Shown here piece after piece: positions 11,701 through 24,487 of a stretch of 64,000 nt of DNA. Made by a program: the position numbers and the translations under genes. The notes below the pieces were generated by a model. The model saw nothing but the letters and a program-made list of their open reading frames with translations. It ran no database searches and was not told the origin of the DNA. The stretch's first letter is position 1, and each line of letters starts with the position of its first letter. Source of the stretch: Rotaria macrura (Eukaryota > Rotifera > Eurotatoria > Philodinida > Philodinidae). The DNA lies in assembly GCA_900239685.1 (NCBI GenBank), contig OENT01000627.1:27371-91370 (forward strand), in the 5' to 3' direction.

Positions 11701-14700
11701 ACATAGGAAAGTATTTACTTTGATACTGGATGACAATTAAGATTATTATTCACTGGTTTTTGTATGACTTCGATAGGCGAATTCGACTTTTGAATTTGAT
11801 TCACTAGAATTGATAATAGTAGTAAAAATAAAATTTCATATCGACATAGTTTCTATTTCAATAGCTACTTTTATTCCATCCATCCATTTTCTTTTCATTC
11901 TCTGCTATGCGTTGTTTAAGTTGATCTAGTTGTTCATGATATTGCATATAATTACTTGGTGTCATTAAATTGAGATGTAGCGATGCAATAACCTGTTTTA
12001 CAATTATTATTTTAGAAGAGAAAAAATAAAATAATTCATCAAGAAATAGAACATACTGGCTCTCTTGTTGATGACGGGTTCGATATTTGATTCATTTTAT
12101 GCTAGGATACAAAATATTAATTTTTAAGTTCATAAAAAAAAATGTTATTTGATGAAAAAATTCAAATTGATTCATTAGACGTATGTTAATATCATGGAAT
12201 TTTATTTGCATTTTAAAAGTAACAGAAGAACTTGGTTTTCTTCTTACAATGAATACGATTCAAAAACTTGGTAGATGAACTAACAGATAATGATGTTCAT
12301 GTTAACAAGCAATTTGTTCGATTTCTTCAAAAATTTATGAGAATTAAAAATTACAATTTTTTCTCAAAACTATTAAAGAGTTTCATGTAATACACTATTT
12401 TGAATTTCATGATGACAAATTGTAGAAAATATGCTAGAATATCATTTCATTCAAAATTTTCTTCGTTTAATTCTATTACTGTTCGAAGATGTTTTTCAAA
12501 CAGTCACTATTGATTTTCTAGAATTTATTCTGTGTTCGTCTTTCCAATGAAAATTCTATTTGATAAAGAACTTTATTAACGATTCAAACAATGATTTGTA
12601 ATTCTTTCTTATCGACAAGGAGGACAATATATCTATGGTCATTTATCCTTTGATATTCACAACCTGAACATTACGAATAGTAGAAACTGATTCAAAGAAA
12701 AAACGTATCTATGTATGCAGGTTACTAAAAATCAATCAGAGTTCTGTTAAAAGTTTCATTGATGCATACTATTCGATTACTAATCGAGTGTACAGGTATT
12801 TTTCATTTCAAGTTGTGACTTACAGGCAGAAATACTGGCGGTGTTGGACGTTGCTTATCAGCATCTGACGTCTCCTAAAAATAACAATAATATCGATGTG
12901 TATGACAAAATGAAAGAGATATTCAATTTATTATACCGGCAAACTTTTTGTTAATTCAGACCTATAAAATTCGCGATCTCGTTGTATGGCTGCTTTCCGT
13001 TGTTTCTCAATAAATTCGTGTTGTTTTCTAGCTAAATTTTCTGCCTTATTGAATGAATGATATGAGTTTTAAATAAAAGAATCTAAGTTTTCATATACTT
13101 GTTCTTTGATTAATTTTTCTCTAGCTTCCTTCTGTTTAGCTAGTTCTTTACGGCGTCTATCGATTTCATTTTCTTTGTCAACAGATTGAATTGCTCTCTG
13201 ATTAACTTGAATTATTTTTTTTTCTTTGGATACACTAGAAAATAAAATAAAATAAAAAATTATTCATTGAATATCTTATCAGTATTAAATTTACCGATTT
13301 ACAGAACGCGCAGCGGAAACTGGTCGTTTAACAATGGGTACAGCTCGTGCAGCTTTAGTAGGCTGTAGAGGAGAAGGTTTCGGTACAAGAGAAGCTCGCT
13401 GTGCAGATACTGGTGGAGAAATTCCAACTACTTTTGAAACCAACGGTGGACGAGGTGATGGTGACGGTGGTCGATTCATGATTGGTTGTACTGATTCAGC
13501 AGAAGCCTTAGGATTATGTAAAACGGTATGACTAAATTCTTCTTTATGTTGCTATAAAATGTAAAAATATGATATATGATTGAATATTTTTCAATAGAGT
13601 TTCGGATAAAACTATCCCATCTCCTATGAAATACTATTTTTATTCCTTATGATATTGACACTATACGCTCGAAGCATTCATATATACGTGAGTTTGGATC
13701 ACAATTATGAATCCAAAAGTCATCGATTGGCATATACTATAGTTATACTTCAGAGATGAACTTCATCGATCGTGATTTCAAACTCTTATTGGCGCAATTA
13801 TTGTATCGATAGTTTTGATTCATAACCTTAACATTGCAGCTATGTCTCTACATTAAAATTTTTACAGAATGGACTGAAAAATAACAAAGTTGATAAACTC
13901 AATCAGAACGTTTCATTAATAGTTCTCAGAACACTGCAGACTCTTATACCGAACGTCATAATTCTGCAACAGAGAATAAAGCTAATTGAATACTCAAATA
14001 TAGAATCAGTATTTAGGGACGTGCTAATCGGAAATATTAAAGTATACTGTAGCTGTGTGTTCGTTTCAGACGAGAAACAACGTGCACGCATACTAGCTAA
14101 TGCGAATTGGGAATAAAATGTGTAAACTTTCGAACTTGTTAGTTTTCAACAATCTTTTTTTCAATATAAAATACTTCTTTTTTTTAGCTATTTCACACTA
14201 AATTAGTCACAAAGGAATACTATTGGAGTGGAGATTTCAAGGAAATTATATTAAAAAGCTGTCTTTTTTCAAAAAGAAAAAGCCGAGTATCCCTTCATAT
14301 TCGATTAAGGTCAACAAACAAATATTTAGTTTGTAAATTGACTGATCGAACCATGTAGCAATACAACAAAATTCAAGATTTTGACACGATGATTGCATCT
14401 TATAGGACGAACTTTCATTTCTCGAGTCAGCCATTATTCGATTTGTATTGATTAATAAGAAATCGAGTCACGTTTCTTTCGATATATAAAAACTTATTCT
14501 ACGATAAACAATCGGTTTTACATGTCATCATGGAATGTGAAATTTTCCAGAAACTTTGAATATAATCAAATTCTGACTTTTTTCAATGCGTTAGTTACGT
14601 GCGATGTTCAGATTGCTACGGTTTCCGAAAAGACAGAACATTGAATATATTACTCGTGCATGTTCAGCACACTTAACTTCGACTTTCTTTTGAAACATGA

Positions 14701-17214
14701 CGCGTTCCGAAACGATCTTTATCCATCTTGACCTCATGGAGTTCCTTCTTTAACACAATGACATATTGGAAAGTGGATATACATTTGATCTGCCTGACAA
14801 TACTGTTGAATCTTTTCAGAAGATTATCTCTACAAAGCTCAAATATAATTTTTCTCCAGTATCTATGTATGTTTCTTTCCGAATAAACTATCTCAGAAAA
14901 ATACTTCTTCCAACTGCGATATGCATCGAAACAAACAGAAAAAAAAATTCATGCTTAAGTTTTTGTTTCTCGTATTCACTTCCACTGATACATCATTATA
15001 GTTTAGTGCTTGTGAAGACGATTATCCATCTTCACACAATATCATATAGAATAGTTTCTTTTCATAGAAGACAGCTATATTTTTATCCATGTCTATAGTA
15101 TTATACTTCTTCTTGTAGGTGCTTTGAAATCCGTCGACTTATAAATGGTTTTCGTAAAACTGTATTAACAGATGGACGTTCTCTATAAATTAAATAGATA
15201 AAGATTTAGACCTAAACTACCTTTCGATCTCTTACCGTGGATCACGTCTGAGCATTGATGCTATTAAAATTCGTAAATCACCACTGTATTTTGGGGGAAT
15301 CGGATTAAATGATCCACTGTGAATATAACAAAAAAAAAGGAGATTTTGTCTTTCTTTAATCTAAAGTATATCTTACATACCGCACGATTCTCATGATAAG
15401 GCCGTTTATATTATCAGCATCGAACTATAGAAAAAAAACGAAAAAAAAACGTAAATTTATTTTCTTTTGTTTATTTTTATTTACAGCATGTTTAAGTGTT
15501 GCCATTTCATATAGAACACACCCAAGACTCCATACATCAGATTTATTATTGTATGGTTTTTGTTGACATATTTCTGGCGATAAATAATAAGGTGTACCAA
15601 TTTGTGTACGTGCTAGTTCACATGTTCTAAAAATTTAATTAATTCAATTTGATAAAATGACTTTTCCATCAATACAGAAAACTTACGTATTTAATACTTT
15701 TGATATACCGAAATCACCCAATTTTGCTGAGCCATCACTTGTTAAAAAGACATTCTAGAATAGAAACATATGACTATGAAATATTCTTTACTTGCATTAT
15801 TATTTTACCTGTGATTTAATATCACGATGAAGTACTTTCCGATCATGTACATGTTTAAGTGCCAATGTTATTTGAACGAACCAGTCAAGTATTTGATCTT
15901 CATTAAATAAAATACCACGTTGTGCTTTTATGCGAGAATGTAAATCACCACCATCACAATAATCCATTAGAATATATAAGCTTGCTGGATCTAATTCAGA
16001 ATTATGCGATGGAAAATTATTAGAAACATTGATTCTATTCTTGTTATTTTAAGCAGCATAAGGAATATGAAGTTAGAATGACATTTTCAACGCGAACGAT
16101 ACAGATTGGAAAAATAATAATTTATTTCTTCGTTATACAATGTGCGTTTTTGGCAGGATACGTAAATATATTTCTTGTTTGTTTAGAAGGAAATTTCAAT
16201 GCTAATGTCTGATGTCAATTAGTATTTCTACACCGAAGAAAAAGAACTGTCTACGAATAATAACTTTAAGAAATCATAATTATGTTTTGGCATCATTGTA
16301 TTTTTTAGAACACTTCTCCTTTAAGTTTCTTTAGGATTGGTAACCAAGGTGATTCGTCGCATTCGACGTACTCTTTGAACTGACAAAAACAAGAGATTTT
16401 CATTCTTAAATAATTATGCATTACATGTACACTAAAAAATAGTCTGGTATGAAAATTCATCTTGTTGATAGGATAATACGAATTTCTACAATGGAAATCT
16501 ATGGCGTATTATTCTGAACGGAAGTGGATGAATACAAACTTTTTTAGAGCTAAAAATTTTTACATGGGATTACAAGCGAGTAAAGTTAGCTTTATTTTTC
16601 ACATACTGCTAAAATTTTAGTATTCACATGCATCCAAATGCTATCTACACTGCATATTATTATGAGTTTGAATTAGATTTCACAATTAGAAATATGCAAA
16701 TTTCTGAATCATATTGATCAATACTTCATCAAGTGAGGCAATGTTTGAATGAAGTCATCGTCGTCGTCGTTTGAAAAAAACATACTTCATGCTGATCCAC
16801 TACAGAATTCTGTATTCAAATACATAAATGGAAGAAAAGTTTCAAGTGTTTACCTTCAAATGATTCCAAATAAGATACAACGTATGGATGTTTCATTTTA
16901 GCAAGAACATCAACCTTCACAAGAATATTTCTTTTTATTAAAAACAAAATATGCATTTACATCTTGATACAGACTTCTTTTCTTGCATCGTCGCGTTCTT
17001 TATTGCTCATCTATGAGATAAAGATAGCAATGACAATATCCATAAAATAACAATGCAAGAAGTATTTTACCTTAGCTATTTTGATTTCTTTCATAACCAA
17101 TTGTTTTCCATCGGCTTTTGCTTGCACGAGCCATGCTTGACCGAACGCTCCAGAACCAATTAGTTTTTGTCTATTATACTTTTCCATATATCGAGGCTTA
17201 TTTGTGGCACTCAT
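8793..17214 (-). CDS. NEK1: NEK1-like serine/threonine kinase
   Basis: I resolved 23 exons by splice sites and phase: 17071-17214, 16975-17010, 16854-16914, 15809-15990, 15687-15754, 15485-15626, 15381-15424, 15236-15316, 15107-15182, 13295-13551, 13099-13234, 12937-13044, 12824-12874, 12057-12101, 11869-11992, 11719-11803, 11490-11664, 11275-11411, 11075-11226, 10643-11018, 10496-10577, 8981-9490, 8793-8912. Product 1,063 residues (human NEK1 about 1,260). The kinase domain spans about 13-275, with glycine loop GSGAFG (20-25), Lys42, HRD (135-137), DFG (155-157) and GTPYYLSPE (174-182), so it should be active. Then come a basic Pro-rich linker, a Glu/Lys/Arg coiled coil, a segment like NEK1's SPTDSVLKIL region, an [10 protein letters not shown] motif like NEK1's LRTCSLPDL, an acidic stretch, and a NEK1-like C-terminal helix. 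The family acts in cilia and the DNA damage response. Largest introns: 1,555 bp (13552-15106) and 1,005 bp (9491-10495). Confidence 0.92.
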
Positions 17215-17342
17215 TTATAACTAATCATCACTTAAAACAAATACGTTATATTTTACCAATGATCACTATATCAATGGCCATTGCTCATGTAGTACAACTA
17301 AAATAATCAGATTTTCTTTTTCTTTTTGTACTCTCAACGATC
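17215..17342. promoter_or_regulatory. Shared divergent upstream region NEK1 / SPCS1
   Basis: Only 128 bp separate the proposed start codons of the NEK1-like gene (complement) and SPCS1 (+). A bidirectional promoter is inferred from spacing alone; no TATA box or other core element is clear. The SPCS1 first exon is the least certain part of that model. Confidence 0.35.
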
Positions 17343-19082
17343 ATGAGTCATCAAAAGAATGACTCGTCAAAATTAGAACCATATGTAACTGAACTCATCA
17401 TCACCATCGATACATCCTTCATTGAATAAAAATAAAATAGACAGTGGCGACATCAAGAACTGAACTGTCGACCCATTCTAATGAAATTATATTGCTTGAT
17501 TAATATTGGAATCGTATACATATTTGGAATCCATGAAAGTGATCAACATAGAATTCCCATTCAGTACACACATGGTGAAAAATCTGTTTAAAAACCAAAA
17601 TGTATTCTTCTAATTTTCTCTTTTTGCGAAGGATTTTTATGGTCAAAAAGTGGCTAAAAGATGTCTTCTAACTATTATAATTTCATTCAGTGTAAAAATG
17701 TTATCTTTTATTTGCATAGACTTAAATTTAGTTAATCATAGATGATCGGTTTTATCATCGGTTACAATATACAACAATTCAGTGTGACAATCTATAGTGT
17801 TCTTCTAGGCTCTTTTGTCGCTGCATTGGTATGAAATCAATGGATATCATAGTTCTTGAATATATCTTTATCTATGATATAGTTAACATTACCACCGTGG
17901 CCAATATATCGTAATAATCCAATTGAATGGCAAGAGGCTACTTGTTCAGGTAAAGCTAATTATTATTGTATTATTTTTATCTCCTCGAATATACATATTT
18001 GCAAACCGAAACTAATGACTAGATATAGATACAAAAATATTGTAGATAAATTTCATTTGATTTTTGAACAATGCTGAAATATACAGAGATTTAGCTGTTC
18101 AAGATCTCTTTGAAGAAAATAAAACATATCAGCCTTTGTTTTCTAGAACCATACTCAAACATTTCTACACAATGTTCGGCTTCCAATAGTATCGAGTTAT
18201 TGTAAAGGTATTTTCTATATTTAAGTATACAAATAAAGAAATATTCATGAAATGAAATACTTACTCATTTAATAGTTTCAATCGCAATATACTTGACATT
18301 TTTAAATAGTAGACGATTTGATCTAAGTAGAATACACGTTTCAAAAAAATTCAATCATTCATATCACACTAATCAGTGGTGAAGATAATTGTGCTTTATT
18401 GATTGTAGAATCAAGTTATAAATTTATGTTTAATAGTTTCGTCTTGTTCGATGGCTTTTAACGTTCGAGTGTAAATAAAAATTCAAAAAATCGTCCTATT
18501 TGGCTGAAATCATCTTACACATGGCCTTCAAATCAAATAGCCTATACATAAATTAGCAAGACTTGTGACGAATCTCAAGTGTGGCCGGAGAAAAGTTTAA
18601 CACATGAGAAAAAACGAATGATATGTTCATGACTACTGTAAAACGATTCTATTTATCAACAGTCTATCAACTGATGTACCATGTTCAAAGTTAACCATGA
18701 TGGCACAGTCAATCACTCTGCTAATGGAGTAGACTGTTCAAAGTTGAAAATAGTCGAGATAATTCTTCGACAAGAATCCTGTTGGAAAATAAATGAACTG
18801 ATCATCTACGATTGAACATTCATATGTTTTTGAATGATTTGTTTTCACATAGATTTTTAGAGATTGGATTGAGACTGTTTCATTTTTAACAACAAAGCAA
18901 AGAATTACAATACGTCGATGACAAATATAAATCAATCAGTTTCATAATTCATGAAATATATCGAACATGAAATCATATTTCCAACGGGAAATGAATTTGT
19001 TTGATAAATCCATTCAACTAATTTTTCTTTGAATATTTCTACAGGCAAAAAACAGAGGTATCATACGGAAACGGATAAGTGA
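17343..19082 (+). CDS. SPCS1: Signal peptidase complex subunit 1 (SPC12)
   Basis: Assembled from short exons 17343-17384, 17632-17691, 17742-17828, 17883-17949 and a proposed last exon 19045-19082, giving about 97 residues (human about 100). The core is diagnostic: DFYGQKVAKR (family DYKGQKLAE), then two membrane spans, GFIIGY between them and LTLPPWPIYR after the second. SPCS1 is a small two-pass ER protein that assists the signal peptidase complex. Exons 2-4 are secure through matching phases and motif order. The first exon (14 residues) is chosen for an ATG and phase-0 donor between NEK1 and exon 2. The last exon gives a charged tail GKKQRYHTETDK, typical of the family, but needs a 1,095 bp intron; the alternative acceptor at 18145 would end the gene at 18205 with a less typical tail. 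Confidence 0.8.
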
Positions 19083-20398
19083 GTACCACTTTCTGAACCA
19101 CTTCGAAGATTTCAGATTTTCGACAGACATTCTTATTGGTCGAAAATTTCTGTGAATAAGGATCTTGTAGTGAAGTCTAGAGTCCTACAAGTGTTACGAA
19201 AAATGTGCCCGATGAAAAAAAGTGTCTGCCTCAGTTTTTCAAACAGTACATGCATGTGTACTACTAAGAATCTGTTCGAGACATCATCTGGACTTTAATT
19301 ATCCGCTATCGATAGGTTGAAGCCCAAAGCGATTTATTATTCTTTTGTTTTTTTGTACTCTTGGAATACAAATTTGAAGATTGTTTATCGAAATAATGCT
19401 GTATTTCAAAGAAACCTATTACTTAGAAAGTCCTAAAATTGATAATAATTTCGAAATAAAACATTAGTTTTGAACATGCCAACACTATTTATTTGTGGTA
19501 CTATCAATGCACTAGAATGACAAACTTGCTATTACTAATGGATGAATGGACGGCAGGAGATTATTGTGAATGGATAATAAGTCTTACGTTAGATGCATAC
19601 CTTCATGAACCTGAAAATCAAATTATCATAGATGCTTTCTGTTTGAAAGATGCGGTAAAATAGCACGGTCTTCTGCGACATTTTTCTCCTAAAAGCTTCA
19701 TAAATATTTGTTTTTTAGTCCAGAACATACGAATAATTCAAAGCTTTTGTTCAAAATTTTTGGTTGTCTCGTAAGAATATAGACAATGATCGACTAACGT
19801 TTTCAGGGACGAGCTTTAAAAGAATTTTCTACCGTCAATCTGAAAATTCTTAAAAGCGGGAGTTCCGTTAGATATCATGAGTCTTCGACATTGAATTATC
19901 GTGCACACGCATATGAACAACATCATTCTCGTCTTTGTTTTCTTTTGAAGATTGTCGTAGATACATTTATTTTAAACTTGATAGGAGACGGAGTTTTCTC
20001 TTTGTTGTTTTGCTTTTTTCACAATCAATTCTAATATGTGTATTTCAAGGAATCAACTATCCATCAATTTCGTCAGTAGAAAAACAATAGACCATATTAA
20101 CGATGCATCAAAGCCACACTTGCGCCTAGAGGTGAGATCGAGTCAAACCGATTTTTGCACATTTGCTTTTAGTTCAGTTATTTTTGAGGTGTTGGTAACA
20201 TGATATTCGATGAAAGTTAGCGTCATAGTTGACTAGAGAATCCAAAAAATATCGAAAACAAAGATTGTAGAGTGATTGATTTATTTTATGTGCGTTCTTT
20301 TACCTTGACGCGTTTCTCTAAGAATCAGTCAAAGTTTGGCTGAATACAGAATCGTTTTTTTTTAGAAAATTGATGTGAGTTCGTCTTCCATGTCTCGT
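19083..20398. other. Intergenic between converging SPCS1 and GT75-fusion genes
   Basis: No exon-like segment recognised. Short open stretches around 19700-20030 have no motif. It probably holds the 3' UTRs of SPCS1 and of the gene that ends at 20399 on the complement. Confidence 0.4.
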
Positions 20399-23300
20399 TT
20401 AAAAAGCGGCCGTATCACGAAATTTCCCAGGAATTTCCGAGATTTCACCCATAACTTTACTGAAGTATTGTTCGGCTTGCTCACCTCTATAGGAATGCTG
20501 AATTCCCATACCTCTCTGAACATCTTCAATTTTGATTTTTTGTCGACTTTTCCATTCAGCCCGTTGCATATAGAAGTCATGATCCATTCGGTGAAGGTGA
20601 AACATGATCAAATCTTGATCACTAAATCAGGAAAGATAATAGTTTCATTTCGTTGAAATAAATAATATACTAACTTGATAGTAGATTCTTTACAAAAATG
20701 GAACCCGGGAGACCAATGTAGTGGTCGATTCGTTAATAGAGGCTTATCGTAGTCTGCGTTTCGCATCCAATAGCGGCGTTGTTGAAGAATGGATTCATTT
20801 AACTTGAGTTTTTTCTCTAGGACTACATCGTGACGAATGTCATACGCTTTTACACGAATAACTGACGCATTTGTTTTATAAAGATAATCAATTAAGCCCC
20901 GAGGATATTTGACAGGATCAGGCATAACGATTTCATCGATTTCACAAAATAAAACATATTTGTACCCTCTGCTAAGTAAATTTGCAGCCGCATCTTGAAC
21001 AGTCCCAACTAGCCAATAGTGATCGAAATACTTTTCCGAATGAACACGAACCACATTGACCGATAGATTCGATGTTGACCCATCATCACTATCGTTATCT
21101 AATATATAAATGTCTTCGTCGGAAAAATAACGTCGGTAGTATTTTAGCCAAATGGATAAGAACTTGGCCTCACTACGACAAATAGTGAACACAGCAAACG
21201 GGTGACTGGCATTCTTTTTTCGATTATATCGACTGGGTTTAAACGGTATATCACGATGTTGAGCTCGATTCCATAATTCGATCCAGATTTCCATGGCTGT
21301 TGCTAGTCTAACAAAGTATTCATTTAAATAGCTGAGCTTCTTACGAATCATTCGTGCTAACTCCAAATAGCAAGACTGTGGAGTTTCTACATCTGATGAA
21401 AACCGTACTGTTTGAAAAAAATCGATAATATCTTCTTGCCAGAAGAGGCCCATATATTCTTTCTTAAGATTAGTGAACGGATTCGAAGCTTTGTTATGTC
21501 GAATATAGGGTGCCCCTGTTTTGACACCAAATCCAAGATGGTCTGCTACCACTTTACTTGCCCATCCAGCGAACATGTCATCGTATCGTGCCCATGGCAT
21601 GCCAGTTCCCATGAGACCTTGCATAAATGCTGGTCCAATTAACTTGCGATTGAAAGCCACATTCATCGAACACATAGGATATAGAACACCAACAGGTACA
21701 GTTATAGTAACGTCGACAAGATGTGTATTACGTTCGTCCACCTTTAGTAATTGAGTGGGTGCATCGTAGTCCGGTGCATGTAGCCAAATGCCATGGGAAA
21801 TAGCCGTAGGAACACCTCTTCTTAAACTGAATGGATATCCACGAACGAAATCCGAACCTTCACGATAAGGATCATACAGAGTGTTGAAAAAATAAGGCGT
21901 TGAATTTGTGATAAGATTTTGAATATGCGTTTGTAGTGCATTGATATGATTTCCTTGGGCATCTGTAGCCGGTAAACAATCATCATCAATCGTATAGATG
22001 TAAGTTTTATTTGATACAAGAAAACCAAAGTTCCGTATGGACGCATCTTTCGAGCTGATAATCCATTGCTTATCATTACCAAGAGCGGCTTCGATATCAC
22101 GTCTATTGTACAATTCATAGTCAGCCCATGATGGAATTCGTAAAAATTTATCTGGATCACCATCTTGTATGATAATTAAGTGAAAATCTTTGAAGAGGGG
22201 TCTCCACTGTTCTAGAAAGTCAAGATCTCGAATAGACGGTATGACAATATCGACCTCATTGTAGTAGTTGCTCAAATCGAATTTCGGTCTCTGTCGAATG
22301 AATCGAAATTGATCGATGCAGTTTGGATTATCAAAAGTCGACGTCGTTGAATTCCACATGCATTCTTTTTCGAATTTCTCTACAGCTAAAACGAACAGGT
22401 ATTTTCTGTTTACTGAAATTAGTGAAGCAGTTCTCTATCAGACCCTCTTTGCTAAGACACACATATATTGGGTGATACCTTACAAAAACTGTGTGAACAG
22501 CTTAACGTTTTCAAAACAAATTATTTTGATGTCGTTCACTTACAAAGTTTTCTCATCAAGGTTCTTAATGTGTGACTAATTTGTCTCTAAATTTAAATTC
22601 TAAGCTCATTAAGAAAATAGTAGTATTCCAAACTTAGCTTCAATTATTTAAGAGTGATACATAGAATCTTCTATTTTTTTTCCCCATTAGAATACTCTTT
22701 CCATGATGACTTCTTTCTTTTTATATTCAAGGTTATTGCCTTTTGCGAATAACGTGTCTTGTTCATAGTATCGAATATCTCATAGAATGAGTCGTTTTCG
22801 AATATAAAGCGTGAATACTCGACTCGAATTCTTAGAGCACAAAGCGCGTATCTTTTGTTTTTCTATCATTCGTACTATGTCTGTACCGGTAGAGACAATT
22901 GAAGTAAAAAAATGTATATTGTGAAGAAGTGAATACAGTATTGGCCAGGCGATTCATTCTGACAACTGGATTTGATGATATCCGATCTGATTTTATGGTG
23001 AATTTCTATAAAACCGACGGAATCCTGGTCGCGGAACGACATTAGAATCCTTAGAATCGAAATCCAATTGGTCTGATCGTCGGAATTCGACAACGTCCGC
23101 TATAAGGTTTGACAGACCTCTGATGACGTCATCGAGTACTAATTTGCATCCAAAAAATGAATTACTATTTTCTCGTCAGATCCATTACTTATTCCTCAAC
23201 CAGAATTTCGTCGGTTGATCCGACCCAGTCGGATCCGGTATCGGATTCAATCACCTGGATGTTAGAGAAAGTCTAAGCCACTAAGTATATGAACGGATCT

Positions 23301-24487
23301 AGATAAGTTTGGGTAACTGACTCTTCCTGAAAAGTAGTATTTCGAAACGAAATGTGACGTCGTCTACATTTCGCTCGTTTCATATACTCTGAAATAGTCA
23401 ATCGGATACAAAGTGTGGAAAGTACATATATCATTGGCCTTTGTAAAGATTATTGTGTACTCGAACGAATGAGTCCACATAGGAAAGTTCTACTGCTGTC
23501 TATTATTTATCATTCGAGCTGATGTAGTAGATAAGTTTGGCTTAACGTAACTGATTTGTTTCATGGAAACGACGGAAATTTTTAATTGAATATGTTCCAC
23601 TGAAACTTTATATTGAGATTGAAGACAAATCTTCATAGATCATTCGTTCTCGTCAATAGTCATGCATATTTTCATTTTCATTACGCGGTTATGTTAAATC
23701 AGTGGATTAGAATGTACCTATATGTATGGCAAATATTAAGATGATCTCATTCAAAATTATGATAAAACCGAAGAAAAACTACTCATAACCGATTTTTTTT
23801 CTTCTTTCGTCAGACATAGCCATCTCATTCTGGATCACACATTATTTTTCATGAACTAATTGCCAAGGAAACGGTGCTTGCTGTCTAGGAAAAATCCATA
23901 ACAATACAGTAGAAAATACACATGCATGTGCTTGTTTCGAAAACAATCATGTTGACAAAAATGGTAAGTGCCAAAGTATCATTGAAGATGCTTGCTACAA
24001 GTTAGACTTATGAATAGCCTCACGCAGTATCTCTAAGCAAATTTTCTCAAAACGAAACAAATTTATCAGGGCGAATCGGCTGTATCTTCATATATATATA
24101 TATATATATCTTATAATAAACATTTCTAATACCTGTTGCAGCACCATAAGATGTAGTAGCAGCAGTGTCTACTCCACCATATTTTGCCGTTAGAATTGAT
24201 CGCAACGCCTTCGGAATTCCTGGCCCTGTTGTACCTGGAAAACTATTGATGTCATCGAGAGATTCCAAAATCGCCATGCTCAACTTTGTTTCCATGTAAC
24301 TCAGCAAGCCATTTTTCTTCACGGCATTACAATTCAAAGCAATTGAGCGATGATGGAAATCTTTCATGAAAAAGTAGCTCAAAGAAAAACTCAATAATAA
24401 TATAACACCGAAATAACGTAACCATACGTGTTTTGTTTGCGAAATAGTTGTTCCTACTGTTTGAGTTGAACCAGAATCAGTTTTCAT
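20399..24487 (-). CDS. Type II membrane fusion: plant-type GT75 (RGP/UDP-arabinopyranose mutase) plus GT2/GT92-like domain
   Basis: Three exons on the complement, 24133-24487, 20675-22385 and 20399-20621, phases matched, 762 residues. Residues about 25-41 form one membrane segment after a polar 24-residue tail, a type II Golgi-style anchor; a stem follows to about 160. Residues about 162-500 match reversibly glycosylated polypeptides over their whole length: [32 protein letters not shown] (DDD at 252-254), [20 protein letters not shown] (Arg300 and Arg307, matching the rice UAM Arg158/Arg165 pair), [23 protein letters not shown] and a final WIELW. These enzymes interconvert UDP-arabinopyranose and UDP-arabinofuranose in plants and algae. 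Residues about 512-720 are a second glycosyltransferase-like domain ([37 protein letters not shown]). Intron 1 is 1,747 bp. Horizontal gain of the GT75 part is inferred; the substrate of the fusion is unknown. Confidence 0.9.
23122..23133. promoter_or_regulatory. CRE-like palindrome in intron 1 of the GT75 fusion
   Basis: The 12 bp perfect palindrome GATGACGTCATC contains TGACGTCA, the classic CREB/ATF site. It lies inside a 1.7 kb first intron, where enhancers are common. A single motif of this size can occur by chance, so function is unproven. Confidence 0.2.
24090..24109. repeat. (TA)n microsatellite
   Basis: About 20 bp of perfect TA dinucleotide repeats near the 5' end of intron 1 of the GT75-fusion gene. 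Confidence 0.8.

Noticed and set aside
14766-15098. 110-codon frame (+)
   Set aside because: Lies wholly inside a NEK1 intron on the opposite strand, with no motif and an unremarkable composition.
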